A stretch of DNA of 64,000 nt from Haloarchaeobius iranensis (GCF_900103505.1 NZ_FNIA01000007.1:124001-188000), one strand, 5' to 3'; counted from the first letter of the stretch, positions 52,672 to 61,134 are shown. Made by a program: numbers and translations. The notes: generated by a model from the letters alone, not told the origin.

Positions 52672-53411
52672 TGTTCGAGCCACGGGTGGCGCTCGCGAGT
52701 CTCAGCGGTGAGGCCGACGCCGACTGGGCCCGGGCGGGCAGCGAGTACGCGGGACTGGCCTTCCTGGGCGGTATCGCGCTGGACACGGCGAGCCGCGAGG
52801 CCGCCCGCGAGCTGGTCGCCCGCGACCGGAACGAGTTCCTCCCCGACGACCCGCTCGCATTCATCGATGCAGAGCTGGCGTCGCTCGCCGACGCCGCCAT
52901 CGAGCCGGCGTTCAACGTCCGGAGCGCGACCGTCGAGCCGGTCCGCGAGGCGGCCCGTGTCTGTGCCGACCACGACGCGGTCGTCGAGGTGAACGCCCAC
53001 TGCCGTCAGGACGAGCTGTGCGCCGTCGGCTGTGGCGAGTCGCTGCTCCGGGAGACGGACCGCCTGGCCGAGTACGTGACGGCGGCCGCCGAGAGCGGTG
53101 CGACCGTCTCGGTGAAGCTCCGAGCAGAGGTCGCGGGCGTCGACCTCGTCGCGACCGCCAGCCGGCTGGAGACCGCCGGTGCGGACGTGCTCCACGTGGA
53201 CGCGATGGACTCGGAGGCGGTAGTCGCAGACGTCGTGGACGCGACGGACTGCTTCGTCGTCGCGAACAACGGGGTCCGCGACCGGGACAGCGTTCGGCAG
53301 TACCTCGAGTACGGTGCCGACGCGGTGAGTGTCGGCCGCCCGAGCGACGACCCGCGTGTGCTCGAGCGGGTGCGCGACGCGACCGTCGAGTGGTTCGCGT
53401 CGCCCGCCTGA
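52671..53411 (+). CDS. Dihydrouridine synthase-like TIM-barrel protein
   Basis: A 246-aa FMN-binding barrel of the MJ0144-like branch, shorter than genuine tRNA-dihydrouridine synthases (about 310 aa). EPRVALASLSGEADADWARA opens the barrel, and VEVNAHCRQDELCAVGCGES is the equivalent of the DUS NxGCP segment, with Cys-rich spacing. DCFVVANNGVRDRDSVRQYL and AVSVGRPS are the phosphate-binding end strands. tRNA reduction is not certain; a redox step in cofactor metabolism is equally possible given cofD. It is coupled to cofD (TGATG). Confidence 0.72.
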   Translation: MFEPRVALASLSGEADADWARAGSEYAGLAFLGGIALDTASREAARELVARDRNEFLPDDPLAFIDAELASLADAAIEPAFNVRSATVEPVREAARVCADHDAVVEVNAHCRQDELCAVGCGESLLRETDRLAEYVTAAAESGATVSVKLRAEVAGVDLVATASRLETAGADVLHVDAMDSEAVVADVVDATDCFVVANNGVRDRDSVRQYLEYGADAVSVGRPSDDPRVLERVRDATVEWFASPA

Positions 53412-53420
53412 GGCGACCGG

Positions 53421-53811
53421 TCAGGCCGGTTCGACGCCACCGACCCCGACCCGTGCGCCCCCTCGTCGATGGTGACCGTCCAGCCGTGGGCCGCCGCGAG
53501 CTGGCGGACGGCCGGCAGGCCGAACCCGGGACGAACGGGATGTGCTCGTTGCGTTCGCGCGCGAGCGACAGGAAGTCGAGACCGTCGACCGCCGGCAGCC
53601 GGGAGTCGCCGACGATGCAGTCGAACTCGTGGATGCGGTCGATGGCGCTGGTCGGGCCCGCGAAGGCGGCGACCGTGAACTCCTCGCGTAGCTTTTCGAG
53701 GTACGTCTTCGTCAGCTCACGGAAGTGGGCGTCGTCGTCCACGTGTAAGACGCGTATCTGCTCGGCGCCACCAGAACCGAGCGTTCTCCCGTCGAACCCG
53801 CCGTCAGTCAT
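53421..53811 (-). pseudogene. Remnant of a response-regulator/histidine-kinase gene with internal deletion
   Basis: Minus strand. The 5' part (about 76 codons) encodes a receiver domain, IRVLHVDDDAHFRELTKTYL, with the phospho-Asp segment CIVGDSRLPAVDGLDFL and ERNEHIPFV. It then jumps, out of frame near 53540, to what is clearly the end of a kinase ATPase domain in another frame (GFGLPAVRQLAAAHGWTVTI, then after a second frame change GGARVGVGGVEPA and stop at 53421). The PAS, dimerisation and most of the ATPase region are missing. The remnant is convergent with the barrel gene and separates the cofD pair from the CitG-like gene. Confidence 0.75.
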
Positions 53812-53900
53812 GCGCGAGCCTCGTCGGGGGGTTACAAGAAGGATTCCTGCCCGTCTCCGGTGGCGCGACTTTCATACCGACCTGGGTCGAACTGGTTCCC

Positions 53901-54737
53901 ATGCGGACAGCACAGCACGCCCAACTCGCCCTCCTGCTCGAGGTCGCTGGCACGCCGAAACCGGGGAACGTCGACCGGCGTCGCGACTTCGACGACCTGC
54001 GGTTCGAGCACTTCCTCACGGGGGCGGTGGGCGCGTGCGACGGACTCGAGGCGGCCGCGGCCGGTGAGCCGGTCGGTGAATCGTTCGACACCGCCGTCGC
54101 GGGGATGAGCCAGCAACGCGGCGGCAACGCACAGTTCGGCGCGTTGCTCCTGCTCGTGCCGCTGGTGCGAGCGGCGACGACGTGGGGCCTCACGCCCGAG
54201 GAGGCATCCGCCACCGTCGAGGCGACGACCGTCGACGACGCGGCCGGCTTCTACCGGGCGTTCGAGCACGTCGACGTGTTCGTGGAGGAGCCACCGCCGG
54301 AGGCCGAGGACCTCGACGTCCGCCGGGGTGCCGACGCGATTCCGGCGCTTCGGGACCGGGAGCTGACCCTCTACGACGTGATGGAGCTGAGCGCCCCAGA
54401 GGACGGAGTCGCGGCCGAGTGGACGAACGACTTCCGGCGGACGTTCGCGGCCGCGGAGACGGTCCGGGACGGCGACGGACCGGTCCCGGACCGTGTCGCC
54501 GAGGCGTTCATCGAACTGCTCGCCCGGGAGCCGGACACGATGGTCGCGAAACAACACGGTCCCGCGGTCGCCGAGTCCGTCCGCGAGCGGGCAGCGATGC
54601 TCCGCCACGCGGCTCGGGACGAGCGCGAGGCGTTCGCGGACGAGCTGGTCGAACGCGGCGTGAACCCGGGGACGATGGCGGACATCACGGCGGCGGCGAC
54701 GTTCGTCGCGCTGGAACGTGACGGGGTGGTGCCGTGA
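53901..54737 (+). CDS. CitG/MdcB-like triphosphoribosyl-dephospho-CoA synthase family protein
   Basis: A 278-aa protein of the CitG family, whose bacterial members attach a triphosphoribosyl group from ATP to dephospho-CoA for acyl-carrier proteins. EVAGTPKPGNVDRRRDFDDL replaces the bacterial xxPKPGLVDxxxxGAHxDM, and GVNPGTMADITAAATFVAL is the C-terminal block. Haloarchaea have no citrate lyase in view, so the substrate must differ. The gene overlaps DUF447 (GTGA) and lies downstream of cofD across a pseudogene; the same neighbours occur in archaeal cofactor clusters as I recall. Confidence 0.8.
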   Translation: MRTAQHAQLALLLEVAGTPKPGNVDRRRDFDDLRFEHFLTGAVGACDGLEAAAAGEPVGESFDTAVAGMSQQRGGNAQFGALLLLVPLVRAATTWGLTPEEASATVEATTVDDAAGFYRAFEHVDVFVEEPPPEAEDLDVRRGADAIPALRDRELTLYDVMELSAPEDGVAAEWTNDFRRTFAAAETVRDGDGPVPDRVAEAFIELLAREPDTMVAKQHGPAVAESVRERAAMLRHAARDEREAFADELVERGVNPGTMADITAAATFVALERDGVVP

Positions 54738-55339
54738 GCGCCGGGGAGCCGACCGACGCCGACTGGCCGCTCGCCCTCCGGGGGGTCACCGAGTCGGTCG
54801 TCGCGACGGAGGGCCCGAACGGCCGCTGGAACCTGGCCGCGCTCGGGCTCCACGCCGGCGACCCGGTGACCGCTCGGACGTGGGGGCGGACCCGGACCAG
54901 GCTGAACTTCGACCGACGCGGCGGTGGTGTCGTGCAGTTCACCCGCGACCCGGTCGACTTCACCCGCGCGGCGCTCGACGTGTACGAGCGCCAGGAGCCG
55001 GTGCTCGACAGCGCACGAGCCTGGGCCCGCGTCGAGGCTGAACGCGTCACGACCGGCGACGACGGGAGCACCGAGTGGGCCGACTGGCGGCTCCACCCGG
55101 TCGAGTCGGCGGTCGAATCGCGGTCCGTCGAGCCGGTGAACCGCGCGTTCGGTGCCGTCGTCGAGGCGACAGTCGCCGCGTCCAGGCTCGACGTGCCGTC
55201 GTACGACGAGACGACGCTCCGACAGCGACTCTCGTACTTCGAGGCCGTGGTCGAGCGCTGTGGAGGCAAGCGCGAGCGCGAGGCGATGGCGCTCATCGGC
55301 TCGCTGACGGACTGGAAGACGGAGAACGAATCATTTTAG
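54734..55339 (+). CDS. DUF447 family protein
   Basis: A 201-aa protein of the archaeal DUF447 group, which has a flavin-reductase-like split-barrel fold in structure work on methanogen homologues. The N-terminal ALRGVTESVVATEGPNGRWN and WGRTRTRLNFDRRGGGVVQF are the barrel, and LRQRLSYFEAVVERCGGKRE ends the helical tail. Function unknown; its neighbourhood in archaea is with C1/cofactor biosynthesis genes. GTG start 54734 is set by overlap with the CitG-like gene. Confidence 0.75.
   Translation: MSAGEPTDADWPLALRGVTESVVATEGPNGRWNLAALGLHAGDPVTARTWGRTRTRLNFDRRGGGVVQFTRDPVDFTRAALDVYERQEPVLDSARAWARVEAERVTTGDDGSTEWADWRLHPVESAVESRSVEPVNRAFGAVVEATVAASRLDVPSYDETTLRQRLSYFEAVVERCGGKREREAMALIGSLTDWKTENESF
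55331..55339 (+). promoter_or_regulatory. TATA-like box for rps17e
   Basis: TCATTTTAG overlaps the DUF447 stop codon and is about 29 bases before the ATG at 55364. Confidence 0.5.
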
Positions 55340-55363
55340 GGGGCGAACGAGGAACGAAGGGGT

Positions 55364-55558
55364 ATGGCAATCAAGCCCGACTACGTGAAGAAGACGGGGA
55401 ACATCCTCCTCGAGCGATACCCCAACGCGTTCACAGACGACTTCGACATGAACAAAAAGAGCGTCACGAAGCTCACCAACATCGAGTCTAAGGGCGTCCG
55501 GAACCGCATCGCGGGCTACGTCGCCCGGAAGAGGGGTAACGCGGCCGCCGAACAGTAA
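55364..55558 (+). CDS. rps17e: 30S ribosomal protein S17e
   Basis: Small-subunit ribosomal protein shared by archaea and eukaryotes (64 aa). MAIKPDYVKKTGNILLERYP, then FDMNKKSVTKLTNIESKGVR, is the conserved core, and the C-terminal extension seen in eukaryotes is absent, as usual in archaea. It has its own promoter and is followed by two GC-rich hairpins. Confidence 0.96.
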   Translation: MAIKPDYVKKTGNILLERYPNAFTDDFDMNKKSVTKLTNIESKGVRNRIAGYVARKRGNAAAEQ

Positions 55559-55593
55559 CTGCGACTCTCTCTGCGGACGTAGGTGCGGTCCCA

Positions 55594-55643
55594 GCCCGCG
55601 GGCAGGGCGACCCGCGGGCGACACGAGCCGTCTCCACGACGGC
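55594..55643 (+). terminator. Two consecutive hairpins after rps17e
   Basis: GCCCGCGG (55594-55601) pairs with CCGCGGGC (55612-55619); GCCGTC (55627-55632) pairs with GACGGC (55638-55643). They lie 35-85 bases past the S17e stop. No T-tract is present, so this is a structural suggestion only. Confidence 0.35.
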
Positions 55644-55700
55644 AGCAATCACTGACAACACCCGAAGGGTTTTCTCCCGCCGGGGCCGAGGGCATCAGCA

Positions 55701-56741
55701 ATGACCGTACAGGTAGGCATCCTCGGCGCGACGGGTGCCGTCGGCCAGCGCCTCGTACAGCTCCTCGCACCACACGACGACTTCGAGCTCGCCGCGCTCA
55801 CGGCGAGTACGGCCAGTGCCGGTGAACTGTACCGCGACGCCGCCAAGTGGCGCGTCGACGCCCCCATCCCGGACCACGTGGCCGAGATGACCGTCACCGA
55901 GACCGACCCCGACGCCGTCCCCGACGACGTGGCCCTGCTGTTCTCCTCGCTCCCCTCTTCGGTCGGTGCCGACGTCGAGCCCGCGTTCTGCGAGGCGGGC
56001 TACGTCCTCTCCTCGAACTCCTCGAACGCCCGGATGGCCGACGACGTGCCGCTGGTCGTCCCGGAGGTCAACGCCGGCCACCTCGACCTGCTGGAGGTCC
56101 AGCGCGATGAACGCGGCTGGGACGGCGCGCTGGTGAAGAACCCGAACTGCTCGACCATCACCTTCGTGCCGACGCTCGCCGCGCTCGCCGACGCCGGCCA
56201 CGACCTCGAGCGCGTCCACGTCGCGACGCTCCAGGCCGTCTCCGGCGCGGGCTACGACGGCGTCAGCTCGATGGAGATCATCGACAACGCGGTCCCCCAC
56301 ATCGGCGGCGAGGAGGAGAAGCTGGAGACCGAGTCCCGCAAGCTCCTCGGCGAGTTCGACGGCGTCACCGTCGACGAGCACGACGTCGGCGTCTCGGCGT
56401 CCTGCAACCGCATCCCGACCATCGACGGCCACCTGGAGAACGTCTGGGTCGAGGCCGCGGAGGAGCTCACGCCCGCCGACGCGACGGACGCGATGGCGGC
56501 GTACCCGAGCCTCGACCTGCCGTCCTCCCCCGAGCCGCTCATCCACGTGTTCGACGAGCCGGACCGGCCCCAGCCCCGGCTCGACCGCACCGTGGGCGGC
56601 GGCATGGCCGTCGCGGCCGGCGGCTTCCAGGAGTCGACGTTCGGCCTCCAGTACAACTGCCTCGCGCACAACACCATCCGCGGTGCGGCCGGCGCGAGCG
56701 TGCTGAACGGGGAACTGCTGCTCTCGGAAGGCTACCTGTAG
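55701..56741 (+). CDS. asd: Aspartate-semialdehyde dehydrogenase
   Basis: Reduces aspartyl-phosphate to aspartate semialdehyde for threonine, methionine and lysine synthesis (346 aa). NADP-binding GATGAVG is at 9-15, the catalytic Cys150 is in KNPNCSTI, and VSGAGYDGVSSMEIIDNAVP and SASCNRIPTIDGH are the archaeal/fungal-type ASADH motifs. A TATA-like GGGTTTTCT about 29 bases before the ATG suggests a leaderless mRNA. It stands alone, not next to aspartate kinase. Confidence 0.94.
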   Translation: MTVQVGILGATGAVGQRLVQLLAPHDDFELAALTASTASAGELYRDAAKWRVDAPIPDHVAEMTVTETDPDAVPDDVALLFSSLPSSVGADVEPAFCEAGYVLSSNSSNARMADDVPLVVPEVNAGHLDLLEVQRDERGWDGALVKNPNCSTITFVPTLAALADAGHDLERVHVATLQAVSGAGYDGVSSMEIIDNAVPHIGGEEEKLETESRKLLGEFDGVTVDEHDVGVSASCNRIPTIDGHLENVWVEAAEELTPADATDAMAAYPSLDLPSSPEPLIHVFDEPDRPQPRLDRTVGGGMAVAAGGFQESTFGLQYNCLAHNTIRGAAGASVLNGELLLSEGYL

Positions 56742-56783
56742 CGGTCGGAAAGACATACATGGCAGCGGTGTACAGCTCGTGAT

Positions 56784-57197
56784 ATGTCCGATTCGGACGA
56801 GGAACGGTTCTTCCCCCGTGAGACCGTCGTCCACGTCAACATCGTCGTCGGTGCTTGGGCGCTGCTGACGCTGGTTTCCGCCATGGTCAGCGGCCCCGCC
56901 GTCTCCACCGCTGTCTCGGTCGGATTCGCCGCCATCGCGTTCGGTGGCTCCCACCTCTACCTCTGGTTCCGTGGCGAGGACGGCGAGGTGCCGGTCGGTT
57001 CACGCGCCCGCTGGGTGCTGACCCTGTACGCCATCGTCGCGCTCTTCTTCATCTTCAACTACTTCGGTGATTCGATACACGGCATCGTCGGTTTGGACCC
57101 CGGGGACCTCGGGTTCGCAACCGGGTTGTTGCTCCTCGTCGGCTACTTCGTCGTGGAGGGCCGCGCCGCCTATCGCGATAGCTATCCGGAGGAGTGA
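56784..57197 (+). CDS. Small membrane protein of unknown function
   Basis: A 137-aa protein with four hydrophobic segments (about residues 19-37, 42-60, 75-95 and 108-126) and charged termini (MSDSDEERFFPRE, AYRDSYPEE). No recognised family. A possible AT-rich promoter ACATACAT lies near 56753. On the plus strand 42 bases after asd, it could be an operon tail or independent. Confidence 0.65.
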   Translation: MSDSDEERFFPRETVVHVNIVVGAWALLTLVSAMVSGPAVSTAVSVGFAAIAFGGSHLYLWFRGEDGEVPVGSRARWVLTLYAIVALFFIFNYFGDSIHGIVGLDPGDLGFATGLLLLVGYFVVEGRAAYRDSYPEE

Positions 57198-57222
57198 ACA
57201 CGGATGTCTCTCCAACCTGAAC

Positions 57223-57253
57223 CCTACAGCGGCACCTGGTTCGCGAGCCCGTC
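57223..57253. repeat. Displaced copy of the D-2-hydroxyacid dehydrogenase gene end
   Basis: These 31 bases are identical to 57416-57446, which encode the last residues (DGLANQVPL) and stop of the dehydrogenase gene on the minus strand. The copy is 193 bases beyond the real end. The segment between contains GC-rich palindromic stretches such as CCTCGCTGCGCTCGCTCGGG and no gene. Confidence 0.85.
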
Positions 57254-57416
57254 CGGACCATCTCTTTCGTCGTCGGGTTCCCTCGCTGCGCTCGCTCGGG
57301 AACCGCTCCTCGAAAAACATGGATGAAAAAGGCCGGCGACTCGCGGTGCTCGTCGCCGGGGAACCGTGCTCACTCCGTTCGCGCGGACGATTCCGCACCG
57401 CCGCGCTATCTGGGTC

Positions 57417-58385
57417 CTACAGCGGCACCTGGTTCGCGAGCCCGTCGTACTCCCCGGACTCGGTGACGTGGCGGACGTTCGAGGCGACGATGTCTGCGAG
57501 GCGCCCGTAGTACTCGGGGGTGTGGCCGGCGTTGTGCGGCGTTATCTGGACGTTCCCGAGGTCCCAGAGTTCGTGGTCCGCCGGCAGCGGCTCCGGGTCG
57601 GTCACGTCGAGCGACGCGCCGCGGATCCAGCCGCGCTGGAGCGCGGTGACGAGCGCGTCGGTGTCGAGGACGGGGCCACGGGCGACGTTGACGACGACGG
57701 CCTCGGGCGGCAGGGTGACCAGCTCTGAGGTGCCGATGAGCCCCTGCGTCGTCTCGGTCAGGGGGCAGGCGAGCACGAGGTACTCCGTCTCGGCGAGGGC
57801 ATCGTGGAGGTCGTCGTCCTCGAAGCCCACGACGCGGTCGGTCGGGCCGCCCTTCTCCGGCGAGTAGCGCACACCGATGGTCTCCACGTCGAAGCCTGCG
57901 AGTCGGTTGACCGTCGATTCGCCGATTGCGCCGAGGCCCACCACGGTGACGGTCGAGCCCTGGAGCTCGTGGGTCTCGAACGACCGCCACTCGTTGCGCC
58001 GCTGTCGGCGGAAGCCCTCGTGGAAGCGCCGGGAGAACGCGAGGATGGCGCCGAGGACGTGCTCGCCGATGTTCGGGCCGTGGACGCCCGAGGCGTTGGT
58101 GACGGTCACGTCGAGCTGGGCCAGGCGCTCGCGCGGGAGGTGGCCCGTGCCGGCGTAGCCGCAGGCGAACAGCCGCAGCGCCTCGGCCTCGTCCAGCAGG
58201 TCGTCGGTGAGCCACATTCCCGTGACGATCTCGGCGTCGCGGATCCCCTCGCGCTCCTGTTCGGGGGTGCGTGCGAGCGTGACCTCGTGGTGGGGGAGCC
58301 GCTCCCGCAACGCCGCAGCGTACTGCTCGATGGGCATCCCGTGGGCGGCCTTCCGGAGGACGAGGACGTCGGGCCTGTCGGTCAT
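57417..58385 (-). CDS. D-2-hydroxyacid dehydrogenase
   Basis: NAD-dependent oxidoreductase of the phosphoglycerate dehydrogenase superfamily (322 aa), acting on 2-keto or D-2-hydroxy acids. TVVGLGAIGESTVNRLAGFD binds the nucleotide; catalytic residues are the Arg in NVARGPVLD, Glu in DPEPLPADHEL and His in ITPHNAGHTP. The substrate-binding loop FACGYAGTGHLP is not specific enough to name the acid. TATA spacing favours ATG 58385 over GTG 58397. Its 3' end is duplicated downstream (see repeat at 57223). Confidence 0.88.
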   Translation of the reverse strand: MTDRPDVLVLRKAAHGMPIEQYAAALRERLPHHEVTLARTPEQEREGIRDAEIVTGMWLTDDLLDEAEALRLFACGYAGTGHLPRERLAQLDVTVTNASGVHGPNIGEHVLGAILAFSRRFHEGFRRQRRNEWRSFETHELQGSTVTVVGLGAIGESTVNRLAGFDVETIGVRYSPEKGGPTDRVVGFEDDDLHDALAETEYLVLACPLTETTQGLIGTSELVTLPPEAVVVNVARGPVLDTDALVTALQRGWIRGASLDVTDPEPLPADHELWDLGNVQITPHNAGHTPEYYGRLADIVASNVRHVTESGEYDGLANQVPL

Positions 58386-58407
58386 GCTCGCACCCACTCG
58401 GGGCGGC

Positions 58408-58416
58408 TACAAAACT
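58408..58416 (-). promoter_or_regulatory. TATA-like box for the D-2-hydroxyacid dehydrogenase gene
   Basis: Minus strand AGTTTTGTA centred about 27 bases from ATG 58385. Confidence 0.45.
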
Positions 58417-58448
58417 CTCCGCCCTAGCAGGGTTGCCCGATTGCGTGG

Positions 58449-58457
58449 CTTTATGCG
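58449..58457 (+). promoter_or_regulatory. TATA-like box for the YbaK-like gene
   Basis: GCTTTATGC centred about 29 bases before ATG 58481; it supports that start over the longer open frame from 58433. Confidence 0.45.
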
Positions 58458-58480
58458 GGGCTGTACCACACCGGTACGGT

Positions 58481-58966
58481 ATGCACTCGACTGCAGCCCG
58501 GTTCGCGGACCGTGCACGCGAGGAGTACGGGTTCGACCCCGAGGTGACGGAGTTCCCGGAGGGGACGAAGACCGCCGCCGACGCGGCGGCAGCCATCGGC
58601 TGTGAGGTCGCACAGATCGGGAGCAGCATCGTCCTCGTCGTCGACGCCGACACGGACGACGAGCAGGTGGTCGTCTCGGTCACCTCGGGTGCGAACCGCG
58701 TGGACACCGACAAGCTGGCCGACCTCGTGGGCGGTGAGACTGCCCGGATGGCCGAGCCAGCGGAGGTGAAGGCGGCGACTGGCTGGAGCATCGGCGGCGT
58801 CCCGCCGTTCTGCCACGAGGGCGACCTGCCGGTGTTCGTCGACGAGACGCTGCAGGAGTTCGAGACGGTGTGGGTGGCCGCCGGGACGCCCGACGCGGTG
58901 TTCCCGCTTTCACCCGGCGAGCTCGCCGAGCTGTCCGGTGGGACCGTCGCCCACGTGGCCGAGTAG
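58481..58966 (+). CDS. YbaK/EbsC-type aminoacyl-tRNA deacylase
   Basis: A 161-aa protein of the YbaK/ProX editing family, which hydrolyses mischarged aminoacyl-tRNAs such as Cys-tRNA-Pro or Ala-tRNA-Pro. The pattern is clear: TEFPEGTKTAADAAAAIGCE, then VAQIGSSIVLVVDADTDDEQ with the core strand, and ATGWSIGGVPPFCHEGDLPV, the conserved GGVPPxGH segment, where Cys-His follows Phe. The catalytic Lys of YbaK is expected in KLADLVGGETARM. Start 58481 rests on TATA spacing. Specificity is unknown. Confidence 0.85.
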   Translation: MHSTAARFADRAREEYGFDPEVTEFPEGTKTAADAAAAIGCEVAQIGSSIVLVVDADTDDEQVVVSVTSGANRVDTDKLADLVGGETARMAEPAEVKAATGWSIGGVPPFCHEGDLPVFVDETLQEFETVWVAAGTPDAVFPLSPGELAELSGGTVAHVAE

Positions 58967-59003
58967 CATCACGAACCACGGTCTGTTCCGACGACGGATA
59001 CGT

Positions 59004-59012
59004 ACATTTATC
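59004..59012 (+). promoter_or_regulatory. TATA box for the acetyl-CoA synthetase operon
   Basis: ACATTTATC centred about 30 bases before the ATG at 59038. Confidence 0.5.
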
Positions 59013-59037
59013 GGCGAGCCGACTGTCGGTTCGAACG

Positions 59038-61134
59038 ATGGGAACGCTGTCAGGACTGTTCGCGCCGGAGCGTGTCGCCGTGGTCGGAGCGACCGACCGC
59101 GAGGGCTCGGTCGGGCGTGCGATACTGGAGAACCTCGGCGCGTTCGACGGTGACGTCGTCGCCGTGAACCCGAACCGCGAGGACGTGCTCGGCTACCGCT
59201 GCTACGCCGACGTGGCGAGCGTCGGCGAGCCCGTGGACCTCGCGGTCGTGGTCGTGCCACCGTCGATCGCCGTCCCGGTGGTGCGTGAGGCCGCCGAGGC
59301 CGGGGTCGAGAACGTCGTCGTCGTCACCGCCGGGTTCAGCGAGACCGGCGCGGACGGCGCGTCGCGCGAGGGAGAGCTGAAGGCCGTCGCCGCGGAGTAC
59401 GACCTCAACCTCGTCGGCCCGAACTGCCTCGGCGTGATGAACACGACCGTCGACATGAACGCGACGTTCGGCCCGGAGATGGCGCTGCCCGGCTCGGTGT
59501 CGTTCATGAGCCAGTCGGGGGCGTTCATCACGGCCGTCCTGGACTGGGCGGCGGACCAGGGTATCGGCTTCAAGGACGTCGTCTCGCTGGGGAACAAGGC
59601 GGTCCTCGACGAGACTGACTTCGTCCGCGAGTGGGGCGACGACCCCGACACGGACGTGGTGCTCGGCTACCTGGAGAGCGTCCAGGACGGCCAGGAGTTC
59701 CTCGAGGCGGCCCGCGAGACGACCCGGGAGACCCCCGTGGCCGTCGTCAAGTCGGGCCGTACCGACGCCGGCGCGAAGGCGGCGTCGAGCCACACCGGCG
59801 CGATCGCCGGGAGCGAGGCCGCCTACGAGGCGGGGCTGGAGCAGGCGGGCGTGCTCCGGGCCGACTCGGTGCAGGAGCTGTTCGACTCGGCGCGCGCGCT
59901 CTCGGGGCTGCCGCTGCCAGATTCGGACGACGTGGCCGTGGTCACGAACGCCGGCGGGCCGGGAGTGATGGCGACGGACGCCATCGGCGACTCGACGCTG
60001 TCGCTCGCGAGCTTCGGCGACGACACGCTCGACACCTTCCGCGAGGTGCTGCCGGAGGAGGCGAACATCTACAACCCGGTCGACGTCATCGGTGACGCCT
60101 CCGTCGAACGGTTCACGACGGCGGTCGACGCCGCGCTCTCCGACCCGAACGTCTCCTCGGCTGTCGTCGTCAGCGCACCGACCGCCGTGCTCGACTTCGA
60201 GGAACTCGCCGAGGCGCTCGTCGACGTGCAGGCCGAACACGGGAAACCGGTCGTCGCGAGCCTGATGGGCGGCTCTCGGACCGAGCCGGCGGTCGAGAAA
60301 CTGCGGACGGCGGGCATCCCGAACTACTTCGACCCTGCACGAGCCGTCGACAGCCTCGACGCGCTCGCACGCCAGCGCCGCATCACCGAGCGCGAGTACG
60401 TCGAGCCGACCACGTTCGACGTGGACCGCGAGGCCGCACGTGATATCCTCATGGACGCAAAGGAGCGGGACGACAACCGCCTCGGCGTGGAGGCGATGGG
60501 ACTGCTCGACGCCTACGGCATCGAGACGCCGGCCGGTGAGGTCGTCGACGAACCGGCGGACGCCGTGACCGTCGCAGAGAACATCGACGGGCCGGTCGTG
60601 ATGAAGATCGTCAGCCCGGACATCCTCCACAAGTCGGACATCGGCGGCGTGAAGGTCGGCGTGGCGAACGAGAACGTCTACGACGCCTACGAGGACCTGG
60701 TCGCCCGGGCGACGAACTACCAGCCCGACGCGACCATCCTCGGCGTACAGGTCCAGGAGATGGTCGACCTCGACGACGGCACCGAGACGATCGTCGGCGT
60801 CAACCGCGACCCGCAGTTCGGCCCGCTCGTGCTGTTCGGTCTCGGCGGCATCTTCGTCGAGGTGCTGGAGGACACGACGCTCCGGGTCGCGCCCGTCTCC
60901 GAACCGGAGGCCCGCGAGATGATAGACGAGGTGAAGGCGGCACCGCTGCTCCGCGGGGCGCGGGGTCGGACCCCCGCCGACGTGGAGGGCGTCATCGAGA
61001 CCATCCAGCGACTCTCACAGCTCGTCACCGACTTCCCCGCGATACTGGAACTGGACATCAACCCACTCGTCGCCGGTCCGGACGGGGTCCGGGCGGTCGA
61101 CGTCAGACTCACGGTCGACACCGATCAACTATGA
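59038..61134 (+). CDS. acd: Acetyl-CoA synthetase (ADP-forming), fused alpha-beta
   Basis: Converts acetyl-CoA, ADP and phosphate to acetate, CoA and ATP, the main overflow/fermentative ATP step in haloarchaea (698 aa). The alpha part has CoA-binding RVAVVGATDREGSVGRAIL and LVGPNCLGVMN; the phosphorylated His252 lies in SSHTGAIAGSEAAYEAG. The beta part, from about residue 460, is an ATP-grasp domain with VVMKIVSPDILHKSDIGGVK and LFGLGGIFVEVLEDTTLRVA. The single-chain alpha-beta form is normal for haloarchaea. A longer open frame begins at 58870 but is not coding-like. Its stop overlaps the next gene (ATGA). Confidence 0.93.
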   Translation: MGTLSGLFAPERVAVVGATDREGSVGRAILENLGAFDGDVVAVNPNREDVLGYRCYADVASVGEPVDLAVVVVPPSIAVPVVREAAEAGVENVVVVTAGFSETGADGASREGELKAVAAEYDLNLVGPNCLGVMNTTVDMNATFGPEMALPGSVSFMSQSGAFITAVLDWAADQGIGFKDVVSLGNKAVLDETDFVREWGDDPDTDVVLGYLESVQDGQEFLEAARETTRETPVAVVKSGRTDAGAKAASSHTGAIAGSEAAYEAGLEQAGVLRADSVQELFDSARALSGLPLPDSDDVAVVTNAGGPGVMATDAIGDSTLSLASFGDDTLDTFREVLPEEANIYNPVDVIGDASVERFTTAVDAALSDPNVSSAVVVSAPTAVLDFEELAEALVDVQAEHGKPVVASLMGGSRTEPAVEKLRTAGIPNYFDPARAVDSLDALARQRRITEREYVEPTTFDVDREAARDILMDAKERDDNRLGVEAMGLLDAYGIETPAGEVVDEPADAVTVAENIDGPVVMKIVSPDILHKSDIGGVKVGVANENVYDAYEDLVARATNYQPDATILGVQVQEMVDLDDGTETIVGVNRDPQFGPLVLFGLGGIFVEVLEDTTLRVAPVSEPEAREMIDEVKAAPLLRGARGRTPADVEGVIETIQRLSQLVTDFPAILELDINPLVAGPDGVRAVDVRLTVDTDQL

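Noticed and set aside
53421-53811. Stand-alone functional response regulator
   Set aside because: The receiver lacks its last strand and helix, including the Lys region, and continues in frame-shifted kinase sequence.
58870-59037. N-terminal extension of acetyl-CoA synthetase from 58870
   Set aside because: Overlaps the YbaK gene, crosses the TATA box and has Arg-rich shadow composition.
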